Source: Sanguibacter gelidistatuariae
Lineage (GTDB): Bacteria; Actinomycetota; Actinomycetes; Actinomycetales; Cellulomonadaceae
Length of the DNA stretch: 64,000 bases
Direction: 5' to 3'
Assembly: GCF_900096585.1 (NCBI RefSeq)
Contig: NZ_FMYH01000003.1
Location: 124,001 to 188,000, forward strand
The notes under the pieces are model-generated. The model was not told the origin of the DNA. It searched no databases and saw only the letters and a list, made by a program, of their open reading frames with translations. Positions 1-8,465 of the stretch are shown in pieces. Position 1 is the first letter of the stretch; each line of letters starts with the position of its first letter. A program made the position numbers and the translations under genes.

Positions 1-764
1 TCCTGCGCGCGGTCAACGACGCCGCACTGATCCCCGACCACGTCGTGGTCGGAGCGCACGGTTGCGAGACGCAGCAGCAGTGCACCGATCTTGAGCGCGC
101 GCTGCGGGAGCGGCTGGAGACGGACTGCACGGTCGTCAACGACGCGCACCTGCTCGTGCCGGCCGCCGGCCTGTCCAGCGGCATCGGGCTCGTCGCCGGG
201 ACGGGGGCCATCGCCGTCGGGCACCGGGCGGACGACGGATCTGCGATCTCAGCCGGCGGCTGGGGCTGGGTGCTCGGCGACGACGGCTCCGCCTCGGCCC
301 TCGTGCGCGAAGGCGCACGTGCGCTGCTGCGCCTCGCTGACGCCGGCGCGCCGTCCGACGTTCTCGAGCGCCATCTTCTTGAGTCCTTCGCGGCGCCGGA
401 CCTGGTCACCCTCGCCCACGCGATGAGCTGGGACGGCGGTGTGGAGACCTGGGGCGCGCACGCCCACGCGATCTTCGCCGCGGCCGAGGAGGGGTCCGCC
501 GCGGCGGCCGGCGTCATCGTCGACGGTGCCCGGTCCCTCGCGACCCTCGTCGCCGCTCTGGTGGCGCGCGGCGCCGCCGGCGCGGACGTCGTCGTGGCCG
601 GCGGCGTCGTGACCGCTCAGCCGCGCCTGCGCAACGCCCTCTTCGATGCCCTCGCCCAGCAGGCCCCAGGCCTGCGGCTGCACATCCTGGAACGTCCGCC
701 CGTCGACGGCGCGCTCGCCCTGGCGCGCGCCGGCACCCACCGCTCTGGAAGGAACGCCACATGA
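1..764 (+). CDS. BadF/BadG-family sugar kinase (GlcNAc kinase-like), 5' end outside the window
   Basis: This is the C-terminal 253 residues of an ASKHA-fold kinase. The frame is open from base 3, so the true start lies left of the window; an internal GTG at 45 is not credible because coding sequence continues upstream of it. The motifs are a VAGTGAIAVG phosphate loop, then GGWGWVLGDDGSA (the GWG..LGDEGS signature of the BadF/BadG/BcrA family), and near the C-terminus VVVAGGVV. Family members phosphorylate N-acetylglucosamine or related sugars with ATP, while a few drive dehydratases or reductases; the sugar is not readable here. The TGA overlaps the ATG of the following dehydrogenase (ATGA), so the two are translationally coupled, which favours a sugar or amino-sugar catabolic operon. 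Confidence 0.8.
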   Translation, partial: LRAVNDAALIPDHVVVGAHGCETQQQCTDLERALRERLETDCTVVNDAHLLVPAAGLSSGIGLVAGTGAIAVGHRADDGSAISAGGWGWVLGDDGSASALVREGARALLRLADAGAPSDVLERHLLESFAAPDLVTLAHAMSWDGGVETWGAHAHAIFAAAEEGSAAAAGVIVDGARSLATLVAALVARGAAGADVVVAGGVVTAQPRLRNALFDALAQQAPGLRLHILERPPVDGALALARAGTHRSGRNAT

Positions 765-1684
765 AGGTCAGCGAAGTTATAGGACCTGGAGTGTCCCGGA
801 TCGTCGAGGAAGAGGTGCCGGTCCCCGGACCGGGGGAGGTTCTCGTCCGACTGAGCGCCTCGGGCGTCTGCGCCTCCGACCGCGGGGCCTGGGCCGATCA
901 CGCAGGCCCCGAGCCGCGACGGCTCGGGCACGAGTTCGCCGGGCATGTGGAGTCCGTGGGCGAGAACGTCTACGGCTGGGCGCCGGAGGCTGCGGTCACA
1001 GGCTTTGCCTCGCCCGCCTTCGCCGAGCACGTCGTGGTGGCCGCGTCCGACCTCTTCGAGCTGCCCCCGAACGTCCCGACATGGGCCGGGCTCGGCGAGC
1101 CGCTCGCCTGCATCACCGAGGCGGTGCTGCGCAGCGGGATCGAAGCTGGCATGCAGGTCGCCGTCGTCGGCCTGGGGTTCATGGGACTCGGCGCGCTCCA
1201 GGTCGTGCGGTCGCTCGGGGCCGAGGTCACGGCCTTCGACGTCGCCGCGTACTCGCTCGAGCTGGCGGGCGCGCTCGGGGCGAACGCCGTGCACGACGCC
1301 CTGTCCTTCCCGGCCGCGTTGCGCGGGACCTTCGACGTGGTGATCGAGTTCAGCGGCAGCGCCGCGGCCCTGGCGACCGCGGGTGACCTGGTCGCCCAGC
1401 ACGGGACGCTGTGCATCGGCGGCTACCACCACGACGGCCGCCGTGACCTCGACGTCAACCTCTGGTACCGCTCTGTCACGATCGTGTCCGGCTTCACGTC
1501 CCAGCGGTGGCGCACGCGCGCGGCTCTCGCGCACGGGCTCGACCTCATGGCGCGCCGCGAGCTGACCTTCGAGCCGCTCGTGACGCACCGGTTCCCCCTC
1601 GACGCCGTCGACGAGGCCTACCAGCTGTTCATCGACCGGCCCCGCGGGTTCGTCAAGGCCGTCATCGACCTCGGTGACGCATGA
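761..1684 (+). CDS. Medium-chain zinc-type alcohol/polyol dehydrogenase
   Basis: This 307-residue MDR protein has the catalytic-domain signature VCASD (Cys37, Asp40), GHEFAG (His57-Glu58) and GEP around Glu113, followed by a Rossmann fold with VGLGFMG (about 136-142). Cys37 and His57-Glu58 are positioned to bind the catalytic zinc. The four-cysteine structural zinc lobe is absent and the protein is about 35 residues shorter than sorbitol or threonine dehydrogenases. It should oxidise a hydroxyl group of a polyol or sugar acid with NAD(P)+. The start overlaps the kinase stop, so it probably acts on the same sugar pathway, at the distal end of an operon that begins outside the window. The substrate is unknown. 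Confidence 0.8.
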   Translation: MKVSEVIGPGVSRIVEEEVPVPGPGEVLVRLSASGVCASDRGAWADHAGPEPRRLGHEFAGHVESVGENVYGWAPEAAVTGFASPAFAEHVVVAASDLFELPPNVPTWAGLGEPLACITEAVLRSGIEAGMQVAVVGLGFMGLGALQVVRSLGAEVTAFDVAAYSLELAGALGANAVHDALSFPAALRGTFDVVIEFSGSAAALATAGDLVAQHGTLCIGGYHHDGRRDLDVNLWYRSVTIVSGFTSQRWRTRAALAHGLDLMARRELTFEPLVTHRFPLDAVDEAYQLFIDRPRGFVKAVIDLGDA

Positions 1685-1716
1685 GTCTCACGTCGCCTGC
1701 CCCCAGCGCCGTCGCG

Positions 1717-1722
1717 TAACCT
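1717..1722 (+). promoter_or_regulatory. -10 box TAACCT for a leaderless prfB transcript
   Basis: TAACCT lies 8 nt before the GTG at 1731. No Shine-Dalgarno sequence is visible, so transcription probably begins at or next to the start codon, as is common in actinobacteria. No convincing -35 was found. Confidence 0.5.
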
Positions 1723-1730
1723 TGACAACC

Positions 1731-2849
1731 GTGGCTACTACCGACTTTGCATCTGCGATCAGCGCCCTGCGCGGCACCCTCGCGACCATCAGCGCCGTGA
1801 CCGACCCCGAGGCGCTGAAGATCCGCATCTCCGAGCTCTCGGAGCAGGCGTCCGCCCCCGACCTGTGGGACGACACCGACGCGGCGCAGAAGGTGACGAC
1901 CGCCCTGTCCCAGGCGCAGTCCGAGCTCGACCGGATCACGAACATGGAAGCCCGCATCGACGACCTCGAGGTCCTCGTGGAGATGGCGACCGAGGGCGAC
2001 GGGGCCGACGACGCCGACACGATCGCCGAGGCCGAGAAGGACCTCGCCGGGATCCGCAAAGACCTCGGCAACCTCGAGGTCCGCACGCTGCTGTCGGGGG
2101 AGTGGGATGCCCGCGAGGCCGTCGTCAGCATCCGCGCCGGCGCGGGCGGCGTCGACGCAGCCGACTTCGCCGAGATGCTCATGCGCATGTACCTGCGCTG
2201 GGCCGAGCGCCACGGCTACCCCACGACCATCCTGGACACGTCCTACGCCGAAGAGGCGGGCCTGAAGTCCGCGACCTTCGAGGTCAAGGCGCCCTACGCC
2301 TTCGGCAACCTGTCCGTGGAGGCCGGCACGCACCGCCTCGTGCGGATCTCGCCCTTCGACAACCAGGGCCGACGTCAGACGTCCTTCGCGGCCGTCGAGG
2401 TCATCCCGCTGATCGAGACGACCGACCACGTGGACATCCCCGACAACGAGATCCGCGTCGACGTCTTCCGCTCCTCCGGCCCCGGTGGCCAGTCCGTCAA
2501 CACGACCGACTCCGCCGTGCGCCTGACCCACATCCCCACCGGGATCGTGGTGTCGATGCAGAACGAGAAGTCCCAGATCCAGAACCGCGCCGCTGCCATG
2601 CGCGTGCTCCAGTCCCGGCTGCTCCTGGAGCGCCAGGCGCAGGAGAAGGCGATCAAGAAGGAGATGGCCGGGGACGTCAAGGCGAGCTGGGGCGACCAGA
2701 TGCGCTCCTACGTGCTCCAGCCGTACCAGATGGTCAAGGACCTGCGCACCGAGCACGAGGTCGGTAACACGAGCGCGGTGTTCGACGGCGAGATCGACGA
2801 CTTCATCGAGGCCGGCATCCGCTGGCGCCGGTCCAAGCCGACCGAGTAG
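1731..2849 (+). CDS. prfB: Peptide chain release factor 2
   Basis: RF2 recognises UGA/UAA stop codons and hydrolyses peptidyl-tRNA on the ribosome. The 372-residue protein has the SPF anticodon-like tripeptide at 207-209 and the catalytic GGQ at 252-254 within [10 protein letters not shown]. The GTG at 1731 (MATTDFASA) is chosen over an upstream GTG at 1674, which would overlap the preceding gene by 11 nt and add 19 atypical residues; the -10-like box 8 nt before 1731 supports it. The gene is one uninterrupted frame, so the classical in-frame UGA and +1 autoregulatory frameshift are absent. It sits beside ftsE-ftsX, as in many bacteria, but with one opposite-strand gene between. Confidence 0.95.
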   Translation: MATTDFASAISALRGTLATISAVTDPEALKIRISELSEQASAPDLWDDTDAAQKVTTALSQAQSELDRITNMEARIDDLEVLVEMATEGDGADDADTIAEAEKDLAGIRKDLGNLEVRTLLSGEWDAREAVVSIRAGAGGVDAADFAEMLMRMYLRWAERHGYPTTILDTSYAEEAGLKSATFEVKAPYAFGNLSVEAGTHRLVRISPFDNQGRRQTSFAAVEVIPLIETTDHVDIPDNEIRVDVFRSSGPGGQSVNTTDSAVRLTHIPTGIVVSMQNEKSQIQNRAAAMRVLQSRLLLERQAQEKAIKKEMAGDVKASWGDQMRSYVLQPYQMVKDLRTEHEVGNTSAVFDGEIDDFIEAGIRWRRSKPTE

Positions 2850-2890
2850 CACCTGATCGGCCAGCAGGCCCGCCGGACACCAATGGTGCG

Positions 2891-3637
2891 TCACGCTCCG
2901 CTGGTCACCGGTTGCCGCCGACCGACCAGCGGCGCCAGGAGCTGGACCGTGATCACCGTGGCCACCGCCTGCGCCGCGAACAGCGCGACGAGAACCAACA
3001 GCTGGAGCTGGGCCGCCTGCCACGGTGACGCACCGCCCAGCAGCATGCCGACGAAGGCACCGGGCAAGGTCACCAGGCCCGCGCTGCGGGTCTGGTCGAT
3101 CGACGGCGTGAGTGCGCGGGCCACCGCCCGCCGGCCCAGGTCGGCCACGGCCTGACGCGGCGTCCCGCCCAGCGCCAACCAGCCTTCCACCTGCCCCCAC
3201 TGGTCCGCCGCGTCGTCGTGCAGGCGGCCACCCGCCAGGCCGCAGGCGATCATGGAACCGCCGATCACCTGGGCGGTGAAGGGCAGCACGACCTGGCTGG
3301 TGGTGGCGAGCGCGCCGCTCGCCAGAGCGAGGGCCACCGCTAGGCCCGGGCCGACGACGAGGGCGGTGGCGACCGCGGGCGCCGTTCTCCGGCCGAGGCC
3401 GATCCGTCTCGTGGCCGTCAGGGTGGCGGCCACGAGCATGACGGCCAGGTACGGGGCCATGGCCACCGGGTGCGTGAAGATCCACGCGATGACCAGCGCC
3501 ACGATCGAGAGCTGGACGGCGGCTCGGACTACGGCTGTGACGGCCTGGCGGGTGATCCGCACGCCGGCCCAGCCCAGGACAGTGAGAGACAACGCGAGCA
3601 GGAGGATGACGGCGAGCCCGAGGCGGAGGACACTCAT
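2891..3637 (-). CDS. UPF0014/FetB-family ABC permease
   Basis: This is a 248-residue polytopic membrane protein with about six to seven hydrophobic helices. It has the family signatures RAAVQLS near the N-terminus, RRIGLG, and the conserved block GGTPRQAV followed by LPGAFVGMLLGGASPWQAAQLQ. FetB/YbbM proteins are the membrane half of an ATP-driven iron (or other metal) exporter with FetA. No FetA ATPase is adjacent, so it is an orphan here. The ATG at 3637 is preferred because a GGAGGAGGT-type ribosome site lies upstream; a longer reading would add 22 unusual residues. It converges on prfB. A perfect inverted repeat at 3685-3708 lies in its upstream region. Confidence 0.8.
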   Translation of the reverse strand: MSVLRLGLAVILLLALSLTVLGWAGVRITRQAVTAVVRAAVQLSIVALVIAWIFTHPVAMAPYLAVMLVAATLTATRRIGLGRRTAPAVATALVVGPGLAVALALASGALATTSQVVLPFTAQVIGGSMIACGLAGGRLHDDAADQWGQVEGWLALGGTPRQAVADLGRRAVARALTPSIDQTRSAGLVTLPGAFVGMLLGGASPWQAAQLQLLVLVALFAAQAVATVITVQLLAPLVGRRQPVTSGA

Positions 3638-3684
3638 GCCCCTATTGCACCTCCTCCAGGTCCCAGGCGACGCGCTGTGGCCGA

Positions 3685-3708
3685 CCGGTGTGGCGTAGAA
3701 CACACCGG
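3685..3708 (-). promoter_or_regulatory. Inverted repeat, operator candidate for the UPF0014 permease
   Basis: CCGGTGTG and CACACCGG form a perfect 8-bp inverted repeat with an 8-nt spacer, about 48-71 bp upstream of the permease start. That is a natural place for a repressor of a metal-efflux gene. The binding protein is unknown. Confidence 0.35.
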
Positions 3709-3810
3709 CGCATGGTCACCAGACCTGTGGTCATGTCGATGAAGTGACCAGTGAAGCCGTAGGTGAGTTCGTAGCGGCGTGTCCGTGCCGTGATCCACAG
3801 CCGCCGTGAT

Positions 3811-3816
3811 TACCCT
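3811..3816 (+). promoter_or_regulatory. Possible -10 box (TACCCT) for ftsE
   Basis: TACCCT matches the actinobacterial TAnnnT pattern 54 nt before ftsE, in the 233-bp gap between the divergent permease and ftsE. No good -35 is visible. Confidence 0.25.
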
Positions 3817-3870
3817 CGAAGCGACCAGCGGCATCCGTCGCGTCCCCCGAAACGAAACTGGTCATCAGCT

Positions 3871-4560
3871 GTGATTCGTCTAGAAAACGTCAGCAAGGTC
3901 TATGCGCGCGGCGCACGTCCTGCGCTCGACGACGTCACGCTCGAGGTCGAGCGAGGCGAGTTCGTCTTCCTCGTGGGCGCCTCCGGCTCGGGGAAGTCCA
4001 CGTTTCTGCGCCTGGTGCTCCGCGAGGAGCGCGCCACCTCGGGGAACGTCTATGTCGCCGGGCGGAACCTGCAGACCCTGTCGAACTGGAAGGTGCCCAC
4101 GCTGCGCCGCCAGATCGGTGCCGTGTTCCAGGACTTCCGCCTGCTGCCCACCAAGACGGTCTTCGAGAACGTCGCTTTTGCGCTGCAGGTGATCGGCAAG
4201 CCGAGGCACCACATCATGACGACCGTCCCCGAGACCCTGGAGATGGTGGGGCTGGCCGGCAAGGAGAAGCGCCGCCCGCACGAGCTCTCCGGCGGTGAGC
4301 AGCAGCGCGTGGCGATCGCCCGCGCCTTCGTCAACCGCCCCTCGATCCTGCTGTGCGACGAGCCGACCGGAAACCTCGACCCGACCACGTCGCTCGGGAT
4401 CATGCGGCTGCTGGACCGGATCAACCGCACCGGCACGACCGTGGTCATGGCCACCCACGACGACGAGATCGTCGACCAGATGCGCAAGCGCGTCATCGAA
4501 CTGTCCACCGGCGAGCTGGTCCGTGACCAGTCTCGTGGCGTCTACGGCTCAGCCCGCTAA
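3871..4560 (+). CDS. ftsE: Cell-division ATPase FtsE
   Basis: FtsE is the cytoplasmic ATPase of the FtsEX complex at the divisome, which couples ATP hydrolysis to activation of periplasmic or extracytoplasmic peptidoglycan hydrolases. The 229-residue protein has Walker [10 protein letters not shown] (36-44), the Q-loop Gln87, the ABC signature LSGGEQQR (139-146), Walker [10 protein letters not shown] (159-167) and the switch His196. The GTG at 3871 (MIRLENVSK) is the family-typical start; an upstream in-frame extension would add 27 residues not seen in FtsE. ftsX follows after 11 nt and an M23 hydrolase after that. Confidence 0.95.
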   Translation: MIRLENVSKVYARGARPALDDVTLEVERGEFVFLVGASGSGKSTFLRLVLREERATSGNVYVAGRNLQTLSNWKVPTLRRQIGAVFQDFRLLPTKTVFENVAFALQVIGKPRHHIMTTVPETLEMVGLAGKEKRRPHELSGGEQQRVAIARAFVNRPSILLCDEPTGNLDPTTSLGIMRLLDRINRTGTTVVMATHDDEIVDQMRKRVIELSTGELVRDQSRGVYGSAR

Positions 4561-4571
4561 GGGGACTACAC

Positions 4572-5486
4572 GTGCGTTTCCAGTTCATCCTGTCCGAGAT
4601 CGGGATCGGTCTCCGGCGCAACCTGTCGATGACCGTCTCCGTCATCCTCGTCACCTTCGTGTCGCTGACCTTCGTCGGCGCGGCTGTGCTCACCCAGATC
4701 CAGATCACCAAGCTCAAGGGCGAGTGGTACGACAAGGTCGAGATCTCCGTCTTCCTGTGCCCGCAGGGGTCCACGAAGCCCACCTGCGCAGAGGGGGAGG
4801 CCACCGAGGATCAGATCGGCGCGATCGGGGCGCTGCTCGAGCAGCCCGACGTGGCGAGCGAGATCCAGGACGTGACATTCGAGACCAAGGAACAGGCCTG
4901 GGTCCTCTTCTCCAAGGACTACAGCGACCGGTGGTGGTTCAGTGCGCTGACCGAGGATGACATGAACGCGTCCTTCCGGATCAAGCTCACCGACCCCGAG
5001 CAGTACCAGGTGATCAACGACGTGCTCAGCGGGAGACCGGGGGTCGAGGAGGTCCGCGACCAGCGGCAGATCTTCGAGCCGTTGTTCCTCGTGCTCAACC
5101 GTGCCACGCTGCTCTCGGCCGGGCTCGCCGCGGTGATGCTGCTCGCGGCCGTCCTGCTCATCACCACGACCATCCGGCTCTCGGCACTGAGCCGCAAGCG
5201 GGAGACCGGCATCATGCGGCTGGTCGGCGCATCGAACTTCTTCATCCAGCTGCCGTTCATGCTTGAGGGCGCGATCGCCGCGACCGTCGGCGCGCTGCTG
5301 TCCATGGGCGGGCTGTGGCTGGGCGTGAAATTCCTCATCGAGGACTGGCTCGGCCAGTCCGTCCAGTGGATCCCCTACATCACCACGAGCGACGTCTGGG
5401 TGATCGCCCCGATCCTCGTGGGCGTCGCGTTCCTGCTGGCGGCGATCTCCTCGATCGTCACCCTGAGCCGCTACACGAAGGTGTGA
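4572..5486 (+). CDS. ftsX: Cell-division permease-like protein FtsX
   Basis: FtsX is the membrane partner of FtsE and transmits its ATPase cycle to extracellular hydrolases. The 304-residue protein has four hydrophobic segments: near residues 20-42, then three in the C-terminal half. A large extracytoplasmic loop (about 45-170) contains two cysteines (CPQGSTKPTC) that could form a disulfide, as in other actinobacterial FtsX. Start is GTG at 4572, 11 nt after ftsE, and the TGA is followed one base later by the ATG of the hydrolase. Confidence 0.95.
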   Translation: MRFQFILSEIGIGLRRNLSMTVSVILVTFVSLTFVGAAVLTQIQITKLKGEWYDKVEISVFLCPQGSTKPTCAEGEATEDQIGAIGALLEQPDVASEIQDVTFETKEQAWVLFSKDYSDRWWFSALTEDDMNASFRIKLTDPEQYQVINDVLSGRPGVEEVRDQRQIFEPLFLVLNRATLLSAGLAAVMLLAAVLLITTTIRLSALSRKRETGIMRLVGASNFFIQLPFMLEGAIAATVGALLSMGGLWLGVKFLIEDWLGQSVQWIPYITTSDVWVIAPILVGVAFLLAAISSIVTLSRYTKV

Positions 5487-5487
5487 T

Positions 5488-6867
5488 ATGCCTCGCCTGA
5501 GATCACGGCTGGCCGCTCTGCTCGCCTCGCTTCTCACGCTCGCCTTCTTCGGGGGGCTGAGCATCACGGCGGCGTCCGCAGACGACCTCGACGACCGGCT
5601 TGCAGAGGCCAAACGCCAGCAGGAGGCCGCGACCGCCGCGCTGGACCAGGTGAACTCCGACCTGTCCGAGACGGACTCCCAGCTCGCCCAGGCCTACGTC
5701 GACCTCCAGGCCATCGAGAACCAGCTGCCGGTCGCCGAGGCGACCCTGGCGCAGGCGACTGCGACGCTCGAGACGGCCCAGCGGGAGGCCGACTCCCTGG
5801 CCCTGCGCCTCACCGACGCGCAGGCCGAGGAGGCAGCGCTCACGACCGAGATCGAGACGAACGCGACGGCGGCCTCGGACGCTCGCAACGGCGTCGCGGA
5901 GATGGCCCGCCAGGCGGCCCGCGGCGACATGGGCATGTCCGGGCTCGAGCTGGTCATCGGGGCGCAGACCACGGACGACTTCATCAACCAATACAACATG
6001 TCGACCATCGCCATGCGGACCCAGACCGCGTCCTTGGACTCACTGCGCCAGACGGCGGCCGTGTCCACGAACAACGAGGTGCGCCTCGCCGCGGTCAAGG
6101 TCGCGATCTCAGACCTCAAGACCGAAGCCGATGCCAAGGTCGTCGAGGCCGACACGGCCAAGACCGTGGCGGCCGATGCCAAGGCGGAGGTCGAGCGGCT
6201 CATCGCCGACCAGGCCGTGAAGAAGCAGGCCATCGAGGACCGCAAGGCGTCCGAGCAGGCGCGCCAGGACGAGCTCGAGGGGCAGAGTGCGTCCCTGACC
6301 TCTGAGATCCAAGACATCATCGGCCTGCAGGACGTCGAGCGGGCGCGCATCGCCTCCGAGAAGGCGGCTGCCGAGAAGGCGGCGGCAGACAAGGCCGCCG
6401 CGACGAAGCCCGGCACCGGCGGCGGCGGGGCTACCGCACCGGCTCCTCCCTCCACGCCGGTAGCCGGCAAGGGGTTCTTCTCCTACCCGACCGCCGTCCC
6501 GCACATCACGTCGAGCTACGGAATGCGGTTGCACCCGGTGCTCAACTACTACCGGCTGCACGCCGGCACGGACTTCCGGGCCTACTGCGGCACCGCGATC
6601 TATGCAGCGGCGGCCGGCACGGTCCAGTGGGCCAAGTGGCGCGACGGCTTCGGCAACCAGGTCCTCATCAACCATGGGACGGTCAACGGGTCCAACCTCA
6701 TGACCAGCTACAACCACCTGACGAGCTTCGCCGTCTCGGGCGGAGCGTCCGTGGCCAAGGGGGACCTCGTCGGGTACTCCGGAAACACGGGCCTCGGCAC
6801 GGCCTGTCACCTGCACTTCGAGGTGTATGTCAACGGTTCGACGGTCGACCCGATGACGATGCTCTAG
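5488..6867 (+). CDS. Secreted coiled-coil M23 peptidase, EnvC/RipC-like partner of FtsEX
   Basis: The product is 459 residues: a Sec signal peptide (about 1-31, ending ITAASA), a long Ala/Glu/Gln-rich coiled coil (about 33-300), a Gly/Pro linker, and an M23 LytM domain from about 335 to the end. The zinc ligands of an active M23 endopeptidase are present: His358 and Asp362 in HAGTD and the HLH motif at 441-443. It is therefore likely to cleave peptidoglycan cross-links itself rather than only activate an amidase. Coiled-coil M23 proteins of this kind are controlled by FtsX, and the gene begins one base after ftsX, so the three probably form one division operon. Confidence 0.88.
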   Translation: MPRLRSRLAALLASLLTLAFFGGLSITAASADDLDDRLAEAKRQQEAATAALDQVNSDLSETDSQLAQAYVDLQAIENQLPVAEATLAQATATLETAQREADSLALRLTDAQAEEAALTTEIETNATAASDARNGVAEMARQAARGDMGMSGLELVIGAQTTDDFINQYNMSTIAMRTQTASLDSLRQTAAVSTNNEVRLAAVKVAISDLKTEADAKVVEADTAKTVAADAKAEVERLIADQAVKKQAIEDRKASEQARQDELEGQSASLTSEIQDIIGLQDVERARIASEKAAAEKAAADKAAATKPGTGGGGATAPAPPSTPVAGKGFFSYPTAVPHITSSYGMRLHPVLNYYRLHAGTDFRAYCGTAIYAAAAGTVQWAKWRDGFGNQVLINHGTVNGSNLMTSYNHLTSFAVSGGASVAKGDLVGYSGNTGLGTACHLHFEVYVNGSTVDPMTML

Positions 6868-6949
6868 GGAAAATCGCTCGATCGGCCTGGAGGGGTGAAC
6901 TACCCTTGATCTGCCCGTGGCAAACGTGCAGGACCCCTGAGGAGGTGTG

Positions 6950-7483
6950 ATGGCCAAGGAAAAGATGTACACGGTGCCGGACGGCTCACCCCAGCGGTCC
7001 AAGAAAGCGCCGTCGGCAGCCGGACCCGTGCGCTCGCTCATCGCGAGCAACAAGAAGGCCCGCCACGACTATGCGATCGAGGACGTCCTCGAGGCCGGGC
7101 TGGTGCTCTCGGGCACCGAGGTCAAGGCTCTGCGGGCCGGACGCGCCTCGCTCGTCGACGGCTTCTGCTCGATCGACGGCGGCGAGGCCTGGCTCGAGGG
7201 TGCTCACATCTCCGAGTACGCCCACGGCACCTGGACGAACCACGCCCCCCGGCGCAAGCGCAAGCTGCTGCTGCACCGCGAGGAGATCGAACGACTCGAA
7301 CAGAAGACCCGCGAGAAGGGGTTCACGATCATCCCCCTGCAGATGTACTTCCTCGACGGGCGCGCGAAGGTCGAGATCGCGGTGGCCCGCGGCAAGAAGG
7401 AGTACGACAAGCGGCACACCCTGCGCGAGCAGCAGGACAACCGCGAGGCTCACCGCGCGATCCGTTCGCGCGAGATCCGCTGA
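6950..7483 (+). CDS. smpB: SsrA-binding protein SmpB
   Basis: SmpB binds the tRNA-like part of tmRNA and delivers it to stalled ribosomes for trans-translation. The 177-residue protein has the OB-fold core SNKKARHDY...[15 protein letters not shown] and the basic C-terminal tail [13 protein letters not shown] that enters the empty mRNA channel. It carries about 25 extra N-terminal residues. The ATG at 6950 follows a GGAGG site at 6941-6945; a GTG three bases earlier is too close to that site. A TACCCT -10-like box at 6901-6906 suggests its own promoter. Its RNA partner ssrA lies 110 bp downstream. Confidence 0.95.
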   Translation: MAKEKMYTVPDGSPQRSKKAPSAAGPVRSLIASNKKARHDYAIEDVLEAGLVLSGTEVKALRAGRASLVDGFCSIDGGEAWLEGAHISEYAHGTWTNHAPRRKRKLLLHREEIERLEQKTREKGFTIIPLQMYFLDGRAKVEIAVARGKKEYDKRHTLREQQDNREAHRAIRSREIR

Positions 7484-7593
7484 CCGCTGCCTGCTCGCCG
7501 GGAAATAACCGTGCACGGAGCCGTGTTGATCCAGTAGAGTGGCACTACTCGCTAGGCGGCCTGGCCGCACGACGAGTGATTGATAACTGCACA

Positions 7594-7961
7594 GGGGGTG
7601 ATCGGTTTCGACGGTGGTCGTGTTTCGAGGAGAAGCGTGCCGAGGATGCAGACTTATCTCGTAAACGATGTCTGCAAAACAATAGGTGCCGATTCCAAGC
7701 GCACCGACTTCGCACTCGCCGCTTGAGCGAGTTCTGAAGTCCGTTAGCCCAGGGTAGCTTCCGCTCTGGTTCCTAGCGTCATCTAGGGAGCCACTGCTTG
7801 TAACGTTTGTTGTTGGCGTTGCAGGGACTTTTAGACAACTGGGCCTGTCAGCTACTTGTCCGCGAGAGTGCTGAGGCCGAGAAAATCCATAGCGGACTGC
7901 GCACGGAGAAGTCCTCGATTTGCGCCATCGGACCGGGGTTCGATTCCCCGCACCTCCACCA
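7594..7961 (+). ncRNA. ssrA: Transfer-messenger RNA (tmRNA)
   Basis: The 368-nt gene starts GGGGGTGATCGG and ends CACCTCC-A-CCA. GGGGGTG (7594-7600) pairs with CACCTCC (7951-7957) to form the acceptor stem with one G-U pair, and CCA is encoded. The T-arm GGTTCGATTCC lies just before the 3' end. The tag frame begins at GCC 7688 and reads ADSKRTDFALAA, ending TGA at 7724-7726; it has the usual -ALAA protease signal and an actinobacterial-type body. A GATAAC box at 7582-7587, 6 nt before the 5' end, is a reasonable -10. Confidence 0.95.
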
Positions 7962-7980
7962 GATCACCTGTGACAGTCAC

Positions 7981-8012
7981 AAATAGCCGCCCTCTCACGA
8001 GGGCGGCTATTT
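7981..8012 (+). terminator. Intrinsic terminator of ssrA
   Basis: AAATAGCCGCCCTC and GAGGGCGGCTATTT form a perfect 14-bp stem with a TCAC loop, 20 nt after the encoded CCA of tmRNA. The AT-rich stem base and the following TTTGTCGTT fit a terminator. Confidence 0.85.
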
Positions 8013-8117
8013 GTCGTTCCGGGTGTGGTTTGCCGCTGCGGGTCCAGAAGCCCTCTTCGGCGGCAGCCATCGTGTCCGGTACGGCGCACGAGACGGCTCC
8101 TCTCCCAGAGCCGCCCG

Positions 8118-8210
8118 ACGTCCGACGGCGTGACCGTGCGGGACATCGTCGGCTACGGCCGCCACCCCTACCGGGGGCGCTACCGGCGCACCGACGCGGA
8201 CGGGCCGCGC
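8118..8210 (+). pseudogene. Remnant of a siderophore ABC-transporter ATPase (FepC/FecE type)
   Basis: In one frame the bases encode SDGVTVRDIVGYGRHPYRG and then RYRRTDADG. This matches the stretch TVRELVARGRYPHQ found downstream of the Q-loop in FepC/FecE ATPases. There is no Walker A, signature motif or Walker B around it, so only about 30 codons survive. A permease remnant follows in another frame. Confidence 0.55.
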
Positions 8211-8215
8211 GCCGT

Positions 8216-8410
8216 CGCCTCGGGCTCGTTGCCCCGCACGCCGCGCGGGCGCTCGTCGGCGCGCGCAACGGTCGAGTCATCCCGGTCGCGATGCTGCTCG
8301 GCACGCTCCTGGTGAGCGTCGCGGACACGGACGGACGGACGGCGATCGCCCCCGCGCAGATCCCCGCCGGGTTGATGACGGAGCGCGTCAGCTGGTGGTA
8401 CCTGCCCGAC
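8216..8410 (+). pseudogene. Remnant of a FecCD-family siderophore permease (C-terminus)
   Basis: A different frame encodes GLVAPHAARALVGARN, then RVIPVAMLLGTLLVSVADTD, and ends APAQIPAGLMTE. This is the C-terminal pattern of FecCD permeases (GLVVPHLARLLVG, then PLSALLGALLLLLAD, then P.E.PVGIVTA). The rest of the permease is missing and the normal ending is replaced. With the ATPase fragment it looks like a deleted iron-siderophore operon just downstream of ssrA. The remaining bases between 8013 and 8465 hold nothing else recognisable. Confidence 0.6.
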
Positions 8411-8453
8411 GCCGCGCTGCCGCGACCCACGGGCGGCGCTCACAGGTCCGGCC

Positions 8454-8459
8454 TACCAT
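8454..8459 (+). promoter_or_regulatory. -10 box TACCAT, leaderless type
   Basis: TACCAT ends 6 nt before the ATG at 8466 and there is no separate leader or clear ribosome site, so transcription and translation may start at nearly the same base. Confidence 0.45.
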
Positions 8460-8465
8460 CGCAGG

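Noticed and set aside
1674-1730. Upstream GTG start or programmed frameshift in prfB
   Set aside because: The upstream segment overlaps the preceding gene and lacks RF2-like residues; the RF2 frame is continuous with no in-frame TGA slip site.
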